Shown piece by piece: positions 34,021 through 45,069 of a stretch of DNA of 64,000 nucleotides. The number at the start of each line of letters is the position of its first letter. The stretch's first letter is position 1. A program made the position numbers and the translations under genes. The notes under the pieces were generated by a model. The model had not been told where the DNA came from. It ran no database searches and was given only the letters and a program-made list of their open reading frames with translations. The stretch spans positions 62,001 through 126,000 of the forward strand of contig NW_017265163.1 of the NCBI RefSeq assembly GCF_001638985.1, written 5' to 3'. The stretch comes from Phycomyces blakesleeanus NRRL 1555(-) (Eukaryota > Mucoromycota > Mucoromycetes > Mucorales > Phycomycetaceae).

Positions 34021-35139
34021 TTCTTTTTATTTTTATCTTATTTTTCTATATGCTCTATATTCTTATATCTTTTATATTTTTTATATCATCCTTGTATCTT
34101 ATATTCTTTTTTTAATTTTCTCTATTTCTTATGTTTTTTTTAATCTCTATATGCCCGTCTTTCTTTCCTTCTTTATATACTCTGGCTTTTTTTCTATTCT
34201 CTATACACTTTATGCTTTTCTCTTCATTCTCTATATGCTCTATACGCCATTACGCAATTTAAATAAAATCAAATTGCCAATTCATCAAGATAAAAAGAAT
34301 ATCTAAAAAAAAAAGAATGTAGTTTAAAAAATAAAAAAAATGACAGTTATGTTACCATTTCGTTCACACATTCCAAAAATTATTAATCTTAATAATTGTT
34401 GACATCTTTGATATTCAATAAAACATATATTTCAATACTCAAAGTGGTCATTACAACTTACAAACATTTTTTACAGTATTGAAAATATTGTACAGCAACA
34501 AAAAAAGTGTTTTCATGTTACTTTTTTAAATTGCTACAAATGACATTACCATCTTACAACAAACAGCGGAGATTTTATTGGGTTTCGACCAAAAAAATGG
34601 CAGTTATGTGCCTACTTTTGGCCCAACTGTCATTCATCCCGCCGTAGTGAAACAGAGAGTAAATATAATGAACATATTCAATCACATATTAACTGCTTAC
34701 CTAAGTCCTTCGATAAAAACAAAAATAAGAAGGGAAAGAAAAAGGAAGAAAAAAGGAGGAAGAAAAATAAAGAAACAAAAGAAACAAAAGAAAAAAAACT
34801 GAAAAAAATGAAAAAAAAGAGAAAAAAGAAGTAAAAACCGAAAAAGGAAATAGAGGATTAAAACAGAAGACCCAAGTATTGTTTAATGTAATAGAAATAC
34901 ACCAAGAGCCAAATCAAGATATCTAAAGCTAATAGTAACACATATTATTTTCACAGTTGCAAGAAGTCTGTCAATGATAAAAGAAAAGACATTTCTCACT
35001 TGATATTTTATAGCAATCCCTTTCTTACTCTCGCAACACTTTTATCTTACTTTGTATGTATAAGTATATTTAACCCACCAGAAAATAACAATAGTAATAA
35101 TGTAGAAAATATATTTATTACGATTTTAAATTATTTCAT

Positions 35140-36356
35140 ATAGAAAATAGCCCCACGCACACCAAGAAACACTAGACGTAGATCTACCTCCAGTGGAGAG
35201 AGTACCTCTCTTTCCCAGGTTATAGCTGGCCGTGTAGAATAATGTGCAATTGCCTCCCAGCCAGTACCTGTTTCCAGCAGTGATGAGTGCCTGGATCAGA
35301 TGTCCTTGGACTTAAAGGGCATTATCACGCAGCTTGCATCGATGGACTGCAAGGTAGGCCAGCTGATGGATGGCCAGAGAAGAAACATTGGTGCTGCTGC
35401 TTGGCAGGAGAGTATGCTAGCAAGCTTGCCAGCCCTTGCCCCTTCGTCTCCTCTCCCTGTGCCAGCCATGTCTGAGCAGGAAATGGGCTCTGTGATCTTG
35501 GTAAATAGATTTGATCCAATACAGTGAATAATAATCTAACAAATAGTATTTAGGCATTGATTAATGGAAAGGTCTAGAAAAGGAACCTGAAGTCCAGAGA
35601 CTCTTCTATCATTGCTGAGAATAAGGCAAGAAGAAGATGGAACGTCAATGAGTGCATTGACCATCCCGAAAATGTTGCACTCATTAATTATCTCTGTCAG
35701 TACGTTCTTGCACAACCATGTGCGGGAAATTTCTGGTCCAGCATGGTAGTATCAAAAATCCAAAATAACTACAAGCAACACCATCGCTCTTATCACTCCA
35801 CAATGCAACAAGATGTAACAAGATGGCGCAATGCACGTGTTAACATTTGCATTAGAGAGATTATTATAAAAAAAGTGTTTTATTAAAAATATATTATATT
35901 TACCTTACATTTTTTTAGATTCTTGCCCGTTGTACGCATACGTACCTGACAAACTGGAGGTTGATTGACAATGAGATGGGCCTTGAAGCTGGACTTCTTT
36001 CTGAGATGTTGTTTCTCCATCTCTTGCAGAAAGATGTAATGTCGGATGGTGAGTCTGACATGGAAGACATGAACATTGCAACTATACATGTGCTTCAGAT
36101 TAAGCGTCCCAGCTGGAGAAGCGATGAAGTAAACTATTTTTGGTTATGCACTGATGATAAAATAAAGATCTAATGAAATAAATATAGCTGAACAATTTCT
36201 TGGAGATTGTTGACTTTGTAGCAGTACATACTTGTTCAGACAAGTCGATGTTGAAGTCAAGGGCAAGAATGCCTAGACTTCAATCAGAAGAAAAGAATGT
36301 TGTTGTCCCTTGTCACCTGATTTCGTTGCTCCCCCATAGGCAATTAAACAATATTT
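35140..36356 (+). pseudogene. Second CACTA gene of E4, decayed
   Basis: It is the sister of the gene at 55318-57113. Shared landmarks are the start region (VIAGRVE-stop here, VAAGRIEQ there), a Pro/Ser-rich middle, HPENVALINYLCQYVLAQP against HPDNVEVINYLRQYIVAQP, LTNWRLIDNEMG, and KDVMSDGESD then PSWRSDE. The TAA at 35240-35242 stands where the sister has Gln. There is another stop at about 35575. The last exon (LNNFLEIVDFVAVHT) begins near 36180. No known domain. Its conserved core in two elements argues for a real element-encoded protein. Confidence 0.7.
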
Positions 36357-36549
36357 TTTTTGCTTCACAAACACACGCGATTTTTGTGCTTGACTGATAT
36401 ATAACCAGACTAAAAGCAAAAATGATATTAAATAGAAATAAAAAAATAGATAAATATATTAATAAACAAAGTAAAATAGAATAAGATAAAAAATAAATAA
36501 ATAAAATAATAAAATATAGAAAATAAATAATAAATAAAAATAAAAGGAA

Positions 36550-37527
36550 TTAAGCATATATTTTTTGGGGCAAAAGAATTGCCATCTTCTTATTGACATT
36601 TCTTGTTGTCTTGTAGTCAACAATTGGGACTGGCAGAAGAATACAATGGACTGGGAGAATAGATTGAAAGTCCAAAGAGTAGAAGTCATTTTGTTATATT
36701 TCAATGCGCTTGGATTGCCTACAAGTGTCAGATATTGTTTTGTATCATTTGACAAAAGCAAAATTAAGCTGATAATTGTGGTTGTAGAGTGTTGTGGGAG
36801 AGTTTGTGGGTGTGAATGAATGAATGAAGATGTATTGAATCTAACTAACGTAATCATAGTGAGCATTCGTATGATTTTCTTCAAACAAAGCTCAGATATA
36901 AGAACAACATCCATTGACATTACATTCTTTGCAGACTTGCCTTAAAATTTCAATGAACTTTATGACTTCAATCTGGTTGCTTACAAATGGTGAACTCGTC
37001 ATGCCATTCTTGCAACTAGAGATCCTCTTGTCATTGTATGCAACCTGGTAGTACCCAACGAGGCAATTGTACTCTGTTGTTGACATTGGTGACATTGGTT
37101 TCTTTGTTAATGAGAATATAGTTGGTGGGAGTGGTTCATTATCTTTTATTAATATTGATACGTCCAGCATGGTGGTGATGAAGTTGGCAAGTGAAAATGA
37201 GAATTGAGAGTATGAGGTAATTGATAAAGATGATTTTTTTGGTGTTTTGTAAATTCTAAAAGAATATTCATGTATGCATGTGTATCAGTGGATTCCATTA
37301 TACGGCTGATGATATCTTGCTTATGAATGTCTTCTACAAATTGTCTTACATATATCAACTCAAACCCAGTTTTCCTGCTGGTTTTTATATTTTTTAGGAT
37401 ACTGTTGTATTGTTCAAAACTGAACAACTAATAATCATAAACAGGTCCAAAATCGCGAATTGTATCTTGGAGGTGTAGGTGTAGATGTAGGTGTATGTTT
37501 GGCAAGAGAAGATCTAGACTATATAAT
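36550..37527 (-). pseudogene. Tnp2-type transposase of E4, 3' half
   Basis: This continues the gene whose 5' half lies at 45070-47185. Going down the minus strand it reads LLLPNIHLHLH, DFGPVYDY, FSFEQYNSILKNIK, later LDFQSILPVHCILLPV, and ends LLPQKIYA. The match to the E5 copy is collinear (PNMHLHLHLCD, FERYNSILKNIN, LPVHRILLPV, PLPRKLYF). It has several stops and frameshifts. The two halves are separated by the Harbinger insertion. Confidence 0.78.
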
Positions 37528-37791
37528 AGGATGTTTCAGCAGTTTTAGTTGTTTGATTGTTTTTGATTCGAGGGTTTAATATTGATAAATCATTGGCTCT
37601 CATTAATCTGAAAAATAGATAAATTTTATCTCCAAACAACTATCAAAATTTTTAGTTGTTTGAATAGTTGTTTGAATAGTTGTTTGATTGAAAAATGCGG
37701 GGTTTGTTTTTTAAAAAATAAAATATTTAAGCATAATCAACTCTGTTTTTCTCTCTACATCCTCTTTTAAAAACACTATATTTTACCAAAA

Positions 37792-39091
37792 ATGCCTATA
37801 TTAAATGACAGACAAATGGTTCTTAGAAATCTCAAAGAAGCAATTCTTAAAAAGCTTATAAAAAGACAGCTCTCTTTTGATACTTCCTTATTGAACATCG
37901 TGAAGGACTGCTCTGAACTTGTTATGTACAAGATTGTACTTGAAAACCGATACCTCTGCCCAAGAGTCCATGTCTCTTGAGCTCCTAGCAGAGTAGATTG
38001 TCTCATGTACTAAGTGGATGATGATCAGTTCAGACAAGAGTTCCGCATGAACAGGGATTTGTTCAATTATATATTGAATATTATAAAGGGGCACTGGGTA
38101 TTCTGGAGTGATCCTCACAAGAGGCAGACTGAGCCTATGATTCAGATGATGGTGGCATTAGAATAGTTAGGCGCATATGGAAATGGTGCTTCCATAGGTT
38201 GTATCGCACAATCAATGTGTATCAGTGGTAAGGTTTAATATCCTGGAAGAATTATACATTGTGTATGTACTTTAGTACTTAACTGCATTCTATTGTTTAG
38301 AAGGATCAGTTTGCCAATATACTGAAAGGTTTCTCACTGCCATTATGGGCCTAGAGAGCAGAACTGCGTTTTGGCCTGATGAGCTAGAACATAGTATTAT
38401 CAGTAAAAGAATTGAAGACAAGACAGACTTCCCTTCTTGCATTGATTTTGTGGATGGGATCTTGATTGGGTTGGAATATAAGCCAACATGGAAAGGCGAG
38501 GACTTCTACAACCGGAAGTCTTACTACAGTATTTTGGCAACAATTGTATATGATGATAAAAAGATGATCTGTCACTGCTATACTAGATGGGCAGAATGTT
38601 CTCATAATGCCCATATCTTTGCAAACTCGCAGCTGGGAAGAACTCCTGGCTGGTTTTTTTCAGGGGATCAATACCTTCTTGGAGATTCAGCATATGCATC
38701 AAGCCAATATATAGTCCCCACTTACAAGAAGCCACAGAATGGAACAATCTCGGCTGAAAACGAGAGATTCAACTACAAACATGCCAATGCACGGGTCAAA
38801 TTTGAGCATTGCATTGGAATTCTCAAAGAGAGATTTCAATCTTTGAAAGGCTTACAAACCGTCATAAAAAACAAGTATTACAATGCAAAGATTGGGATAT
38901 AGATCAGAAGTTGTTGTATTTTACACAACTTACTGTTAAGCCATGGAGATGAAGACTTTTTGGAACTTACCAGCGAGGATGACGATGCCAACAAAGGTGA
39001 GAATGAGAATGAGAGAAATAGAGAATCTAGATTTCAAATAGAATTAAGTAAAGAAAAGAGAGAGGGAATAAAGCATATTATTTTGCAATAA
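37792..39091 (+). pseudogene. PIF/Harbinger transposase (DDE, several stops)
   Basis: The start at 37792 (MPILNDRQMVL) comes before a helical segment. One intron of about 70 bases lies at about 38229-38299. The DDE residues are visible: Asp in CIDFVDGILIG, Asp in LLGDSAYASSQ, Glu in RVKFEHCIGILKERF. The family ending CILHNLLL follows. Stops at about 37978, 38014, 38164 and 38900 lie in the same frame. The one at 38900 (KIGI-stop-IRSC) falls where the family has a Trp-like position. The protein would act with the Myb-like partner encoded on the other strand. Confidence 0.85.
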
Positions 39092-39152
39092 TTGATATCA
39101 AAATCATTTTTACTTTTACATATATTGTTTGCCTGGTATATTGTATATTTTA

Positions 39153-40328
39153 TTAAAGTGTTATATTTAATTTCTCTAAAATACACTCTTTGGAAAGCCT
39201 CAAACTCTCCAACTTGGCAATGTACTGAGGTTTTATTTGAATGTCATCATTTTTCAATTGCTTTGCTTCATTCTCTGCTTGTTGTGTTTCGTTCTGAACT
39301 TGTTTCCCTTCGATCTCCAGCCTTCTTTCCTTAAACATCATCTTGTAATCATGAATGTCTTTTTGATGCTGAAGTTGCCTCTCGTGGAACTCTTCTTCCG
39401 CCTTGAACTTTTTCTGCATCAAATTAAAATGCTCATGGTTCATCTTGATTGACTCTTCTATGATGTCAGAGATGCTTGAGTCTACTGTTTTTTGAGCTCG
39501 CTTGGAGGGCCTTTGGTAATTTGAGGCTGCAGACAGATGCTCAACTGGGAATGTCATCTCAAACTGTTCAAAATCCTGGACATTGAGAACATCTTGGAAA
39601 TCCTGAGCATTGTGGACATCCAGGATATTCTGGATTCCTTTGCCTCCATCAACTTCCACTTGAGTTGCTTCCTTGTCATATTGGTAAGCCCTTTCAAACA
39701 CATTGGAAACATAAGTTGGGTTCCCGTTTGAAATTGGGAAGGGAGCTACAGTTGATGGTCTGCTAATCATCACATCCTGGAGATTGTAATAGTAGATGCA
39801 TTTTTTTCACTATATCTACAAACAGAGACATAAAGTTCTTATTTATTACGAACCACTCTATAACTAATATATATATTAAGTTTATAAGTATACCTCTAAG
39901 CATCTTTTCAGCTGCAGCTGTGGGATTGCCATTCTTGTCTACATCGTTAAGAATCTCTTGACTGATTCCATTGATGAAATCAGTAGCATCCTTGAACTTG
40001 TCGTGCAAGTACTGTATCTTGCTGCGGATATCACTGTTGGACCGGTGGGTAATATCATTCTCAACCATTATAGCTTTGATCTCTGAGCAAAAAGTCTCTT
40101 TTGTCTTTCTACTGGAATTCCTACCTTTCCAGCAACTGTAGTTTGCTGCATTGGTAAGCCAGTCAATGAGAATTTGGATAGATGATGGCTTATCCCTAAC
40201 ATTGTTATTGTTCCAACATGTCAATCCTCTTTTTTGACTAGCAGCTATATGATATTATATTAGTATACGGTGTATTTGTAGAGACATATATTTTACATAC
40301 ATGCTTCGGCAGAATTCTGGGTGCTCAT
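39153..40328 (-). CDS. Harbinger Myb/SANT-like accessory protein
   Basis: Exon 1 starts at 40328 (MSTQNSAEA). Exon 2, at about 40244-39894, carries the Myb/SANT-like domain: WNNNNVRDKPSSIQILIDWL, CWKG, and IRSKIQYLHDKFKDATDFI. Exon 3, at 39779-39153, has a Pro/Asn linker, a repeated DVHNAQDFQDVLNVQDFEQ segment, and a long C-terminal coiled coil (from IIEESIKMNHEHFNLMQKKF on). In Harbinger elements this partner binds the ends and brings the transposase to the nucleus. Unlike the transposase, this gene has no stop codons. The two genes converge. Confidence 0.82.
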
Positions 40329-41278
40329 GTTTAAAATTAGAAGTATAAAGGCAATAAATATGTATTTACAGTTACGTTTCTTACCTTATTTAAGCTGATA
40401 TTTTGTATAGAATATACACTTAATAATACAATAACTATTAGTAATATCAAATCTAAATGTCTTCATTTATAGATATATTTGTCTATATATGTCTTGGGAG
40501 ATAGATGTTTTCATCTATAAATGTCTTCATCTATAGATAAAGAATCTATAGACAATTATCTAATTTAGTAAAATATAGATTTTATGTAATATTTACACTA
40601 CCAGAGATTTTTGGTATCATTTTTGGTAAAAATTGGCACCTAAGCAATATGATTGGCTTAGAGGCCAAAATATTGTAATTTGTTTTTGTACTCAATTTTT
40701 TCCATCCAAATAAAGAATTAAATTAAGTTCAGTACTACTTGTGGGCTTTTAAAGTAAGAAAAAAAACTGTTAGAGAAGTTAGAAAGTGTTCAAGTGAGAC
40801 AAAGAATTTATTAAGGAAAGTTGGGGGTTGATTTGAGTAACCAAAAAATGACTTCACAAAAATTATGCAAATAAATTGATGTTGAGAAGAAGAAAACAGA
40901 AGGTTCAAATAATAATTATAATAATAATAAAGAAGTAGCATCATTTTATTCATCAAAAAGAATATTATTGAAAATGAACCAGTAGGAACCAAACTTGCTC
41001 AAATTTACAATGTAAAATAGGTTGCGGAAAATATGCAAATCTAACTTACAAACGAGATTCATGTTAGCAACATCAGAATGCTCACCTGTCATTACAGCCT
41101 TGGCATAGTTATTGTTTCTGACATTATCTGTACAAGAAACAATGCTAAGAAAGTTAATAACAGAGCCTGAGACAAGTCCTATATGAGGGCAAGAGATTGG
41201 ATCATCTCTAAAAACAAATGTGCCAAAACTGTTGTTTTAGACAGCATCATCTTCAATATCTCCAGAGTCGTTGTTATC

Positions 41279-43954
41279 CTATAGCTCTCTTGAGCTGCCA
41301 AAGAAAGTGTAATAGAACAAGGATTCATTGTTGTTCTTAATGAATCTCTCTATTCCAGTTTCAGACTTCTCTTGGTTGCTAGAGCTATTAATCCACGACC
41401 CACCATCAATTACATGTTGTAATGCTACTTGCTTTGCAAACTTTAGGCAAACATCTCTGGAAGTGTTTTGGCGATTTGTATGAAACAGATGTTTGCAAAT
41501 GTGCTTATTGAACTGTTCGCCCTTTTCTGTTTCATAATTGAGGGCTGGGCCAAACCGAATTACATCTTCCTTAAGATGTGTCAAGTAATGAACTTTTGGC
41601 TTGGTGCAATATACCTTGTGGAGCTTGTTCTTGGTTCCTTTATTGTAGTCAAACAATGCTCTGATCAAGTGCTTCACTGCATTATCTACTCTGATAATAT
41701 AGTTATCAAAGTCTGATGTTACCCAACAAACAAATACCAGAGAACACAATCGGCCAAGTTCAACAAAGCATGGTATTACAAGGTCTAGCTCATGATTTCC
41801 AGAGAATTCTGTAATCAGAATTACAGGAAGTATTTGAAGCAGAACCTTGAAATCTCTACTGAGGAATGAACTACTATGTCTCAAGTTTTGGGTGAACTTT
41901 CTTGATAGACTAGTTGATTGCATGTAATCTGTCAAGAATTCTGAAAGTCTTGCTATTGTAGCTGTGTCATTCTTAAGCATAACCTTAACCAAGTCAATCA
42001 CTATATACTTTGCAACAACAAGAAGTATTGTGTGGAGGATTTTCACTGATGTATTCTTTTCTGGATCAAATGACTGCAATTCTAATAAGCAGCCAGTCAA
42101 ACAATCTCTAAAACTTATCTCGTTTGCAGGCATATTCATTCCAATTTTTGGAGCATTTGAGATCTTAGTGTCTCTGCCAGGTATCAAGTTTGCAAGAACA
42201 TAGTGCTCTTGAGTTCGTCTCTCATGGCACTCACAGAAGTAGGACAAGTCCTTCACAAAGTCTTTTGCACGTCCAAGTTCGATGTAGCATCTTCTGCAAG
42301 GAAATATGGTAGCTGGCCCAAGCAATCTGCAAAGTTCCGAATGATATGACATGTCAGCCTCAATCCAAAGGATGGGAGCAACAACCAGAACATACTTATT
42401 GTCTGCAGTGGAGAACATTTTTACATCTTTCTCAAGTTTCTTAAAGTCCTCAACGATTGCTGGCAGAAGAGACATACCATTTGTACCATCTTTCTTAGGG
42501 ATTGTAAAAAGAAACTGGATGTTTGCTATCAAATTTTGATCCTTAAAAGGCAAGGCAGTGCATCTCATTAACCAGCTTTCAAACGGATTGTACTGCTTTG
42601 AACGATTGCTGGAAGTGTCGTCTGTAAAAAAGATGATTGAAACAACCCTGACTTTGTAAAATACTGCATTGCGACCTACATTACCGGGCAAAACAGAAAG
42701 AGACATAGGCTTCTTCATTGGATGAACTCCAAAAAGGAGAAAGTCATGAGCAGGACTCAATCTGGTAAGGCTACTTGAGATACTGTAGTAATGATCTCTT
42801 TCAACAGGAGTGGTGTCAACGTGAGAGATCTGCTCTACTCTAAGATTGATAACAGCAGCCTCAACGCCATAACATACAATCAAAATCGCTCTGACCAGAT
42901 ACTCTCTTGCAAAAATGTTTTTGTTTGCCGTGTGAAACGATTCAACCAAAAAGCGGATTCTGCAATTGTTTGTCTTCAAGTAAACAATGTTTCCAAACCA
43001 GACATCTATACCATTTACAGTGTGCATAGGCTGCTGAAAGAAATGGTGAGTTCTCCACTTTTCACCTTGATCCAAACAGATTGATTGGTTTGGGGTATGA
43101 TTGGGCATGGACAAGATCAACTTGGATTTCTTTGGGTTTGCCATAAGAAATCTCAAGTGGTTGGAAGGAAGGTTAATGTGGGCGAATGCGTTCCCGTTTG
43201 ATCCAGGTACTGATATTCTTTGTGAAGGAAAGACAGGCATCTTGAACTTCTTTCTTGCCTGATAATTTAAAAGAGCATCCAAACGAGGTAACTTAAATGT
43301 TCTTCCTATGGGAGTTTCTTGCTGGATCTTAATGATCAAGTTCATCGCAAGCAGTATCTTCTTCAACATTCGCTGGGAGATCATGTCATTATCCCTATCA
43401 ATAAAAGCAAAAAGGATCATGGTTTGAAGATTGCGAAAAGGATAACAGCTTGTAGGGTCATTTACAGTGCCAATTGTCTCAAAGTCTTCTTCCAGGATCT
43501 CAGAGTCATCATCGGTCATTGATACCTCATCAGCAGCAGCAGCAGAAGAAAACATGTCAGAGAACGCGTTGAAAACTGGATTACTGTTCATTTCAATATC
43601 AAAGAAATTATTGACAATATCGTTTTCCTCGTCTACAATGTTGTCTTTTTCATCCCCGATACTGGAGGAGTCATCTTCGTCACTCGAGTAATCAAATGCA
43701 TTAGCATCCCAAATAGTGTTCTTGACTATCAATTCGGCCTGCTCAGGTTCGTCGAGTACAGTATTGGTTGCCATTTGATTACTTATATAGTGAACCTTCG
43801 AATGCCTTTTCAGTAACCAAGGCTTTTCGAACTCTTTTTCGCATTCAGAGCAGGTAAAAACACCTGAATTGATGCTAAAGTTAAGTTCGCCTTGCCTTTT
43901 AGGGGGGCAAGTCTTAACGATTTTATATGTTTCTTGTCTTGTATTCTTTTGCAT
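41279..43954 (-). CDS. C2H2-finger transposase-like protein, 891 codons, intact ORF
   Basis: This is one uninterrupted frame. Residues 34-55 form a C2H2 finger (FTCSECEKEFEKPWLLKRH, second His in SKVH). Residues 60-160 are acidic and disordered. The body has INLPSNHLRFLMANPKKS, IFPCRRCYIELGRAKDF with a Cys pair, and near the end KPKVHYLTHLKEDVIRFGPA, then EKGEQFNKHIC. Proteins of this build form large families in Mucoromycota genomes. By the finger plus late HYLTHL...GEQFN segment I read it as a Tnp2-like transposase relative, but catalytic residues are not certain. After the stop at 41279 the frame continues DNNDSGDIEDDAV, so the stop itself may be premature. It lies inside the Harbinger element. 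Confidence 0.75.
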   Translation of the reverse strand: MQKNTRQETYKIVKTCPPKRQGELNFSINSGVFTCSECEKEFEKPWLLKRHSKVHYISNQMATNTVLDEPEQAELIVKNTIWDANAFDYSSDEDDSSSIGDEKDNIVDEENDIVNNFFDIEMNSNPVFNAFSDMFSSAAAADEVSMTDDDSEILEEDFETIGTVNDPTSCYPFRNLQTMILFAFIDRDNDMISQRMLKKILLAMNLIIKIQQETPIGRTFKLPRLDALLNYQARKKFKMPVFPSQRISVPGSNGNAFAHINLPSNHLRFLMANPKKSKLILSMPNHTPNQSICLDQGEKWRTHHFFQQPMHTVNGIDVWFGNIVYLKTNNCRIRFLVESFHTANKNIFAREYLVRAILIVCYGVEAAVINLRVEQISHVDTTPVERDHYYSISSSLTRLSPAHDFLLFGVHPMKKPMSLSVLPGNVGRNAVFYKVRVVSIIFFTDDTSSNRSKQYNPFESWLMRCTALPFKDQNLIANIQFLFTIPKKDGTNGMSLLPAIVEDFKKLEKDVKMFSTADNKYVLVVAPILWIEADMSYHSELCRLLGPATIFPCRRCYIELGRAKDFVKDLSYFCECHERRTQEHYVLANLIPGRDTKISNAPKIGMNMPANEISFRDCLTGCLLELQSFDPEKNTSVKILHTILLVVAKYIVIDLVKVMLKNDTATIARLSEFLTDYMQSTSLSRKFTQNLRHSSSFLSRDFKVLLQILPVILITEFSGNHELDLVIPCFVELGRLCSLVFVCWVTSDFDNYIIRVDNAVKHLIRALFDYNKGTKNKLHKVYCTKPKVHYLTHLKEDVIRFGPALNYETEKGEQFNKHICKHLFHTNRQNTSRDVCLKFAKQVALQHVIDGGSWINSSSNQEKSETGIERFIKNNNESLFYYTFFGSSREL

Positions 43955-45036
43955 AATAGTAAATTGATTGTAAAAACAAAGGGGAAAAATGACTTTGCAA
44001 AAATAATTGAATTTATAAAATGTGCAAAGATCGATATTTAATGTCAGCAGACCAATTAGATTTTTTTTACTTCTTTTCTTTTAAAAAAATATCGCATGTT
44101 TTTGTCTTCTTTTTCATTTTACTTTTCCACAAAATATTTATTATTTGCATGAGCTTTCATTTGTAAGATATTCCAGTATGTTTATAGTATTTATAGAAGT
44201 AGAATTTTGATTAAAGACTATAAGCTCAAACGTATTTATGCTATCAAAGTTTTTTATGTCATTGTGTTTTTTAATCATACAATTCTAGTTTATAAATTAG
44301 TTTTTCATCATCTTGGTAAATCAATAAAGAGGTAATAACTACATGTTCCTCTTACAAAGCAACAGAAGACTAACTATTTACTCCTCACTTGCAGAGATTT
44401 GGCTGCCTTTTATTGCAAATGCCTTAATAGAGTCAAAGATAAAATTCTGTTAAATATATATAACTAAGTTTAATTACTAATTATTAGTTCTTCTGCTTTA
44501 GCTTTTCTCGAAATTCAAAGCTTTATGCTCTTTGGGTTTATTGGCATTTCTGGTACCAGGTCTGTTGGATTAGCTAGACATAGTAGTTTGCAGCAAACCG
44601 ATCATGTAATTTACAGACATAAGTACAAACAGCTATACTACTAGTGTTTATAGTGGTATGGATATATTGGTGTGCTACTGCCTGTGAATTTTGTGGTCCA
44701 GTCTAGCTTTTTTTTTAGCTTAATTTTTTTCGAAAATAAAAAATAAATTTTTTACAACCCAAAATTATTTGAAACAAATTAAAAATTTGAATCATTTTTG
44801 AAATTGTGCAGTACATTTTTTAATCAAAATCTATTGGCCGAGAGTAGTCCCCCCATCCCCCCACTTTTCAGTCCCCCAAAAAATGAATTTCCTGCTATAG
44901 GCAAAATTCGCCCCGTATACAAGAATCCTTTTAAGGAACAAGATTACACAAAAAAATCTGCTGTGTTGTAGGGCACTCAGTTGATTGTTTAGAGATTAGT
45001 TGTTATTGTCTTATATTTTTAACTCCCAAAATCAGA
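43955..45036. other. Non-coding stretch inside the Harbinger element
   Basis: I see no gene. It includes an A/T-rich part (44710-44830) and C-runs (TCCCCCCATCCCCCCAC) near 44848. The right Harbinger TIR follows at 45037-45069. A GGTACCAGAAAT-like motif on the minus strand near 44560 is a weak match to the CACTACCAGAGATTT motif at 40597. Confidence 0.5.
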
Positions 45037-45069
45037 ACAATCAAACATTTAAAACTGCTGAAACACCCT

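Larger units (their letters stand above)
27096..34649. mobile_element. CACTA element E3
   Basis: The left end starts CACTACGGCGGAGAAAATGG. The right end, on the minus strand, starts CACTACGGCGGGATGAATG. The first 11 bases are identical, and AAA flanks both sides as a 3-base target duplication. Both ends carry the subterminal motif AAAAATGGCAGTTAT. The length is 7,554 bases. Inside are a smaller gene (minus) and a C2H2-finger Tnp2-like transposase (plus), here in divergent order. An AAA duplication is weak evidence in AT-rich DNA, but the matching TIRs and subterminal motifs support the pairing. Confidence 0.82.
37528..45069. mobile_element. PIF/Harbinger element inserted in the E4 transposase gene
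   Basis: The ends are inverted repeats: AGGATGTTTCAGCAGTTTTA on the left and AGGGTGTTTCAGCAGTTTTA on the right (19 of 20). AAT flanks both sides (37525-37527 and 45070-45072). The CACTA transposase frame resumes on the far side: NKCETL on the right is followed by the LLLPNIH segment on the left. The inside holds a Harbinger transposase and a Myb-like gene, convergent as is usual for the family. The usual duplication is TWA, so AAT is slightly off. The 7.5-kb length is explained by an extra gene at 41279-43954. Confidence 0.85.

Noticed and set aside
34700..34860. Lys-rich plus-strand ORF end (KKKGGRKIKKQKKQ)
   Set aside because: It is a low-complexity AAAGAAA tract, mirrored by the pyrimidine tract at 57430-57560 in E5. 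There is no coding signal.
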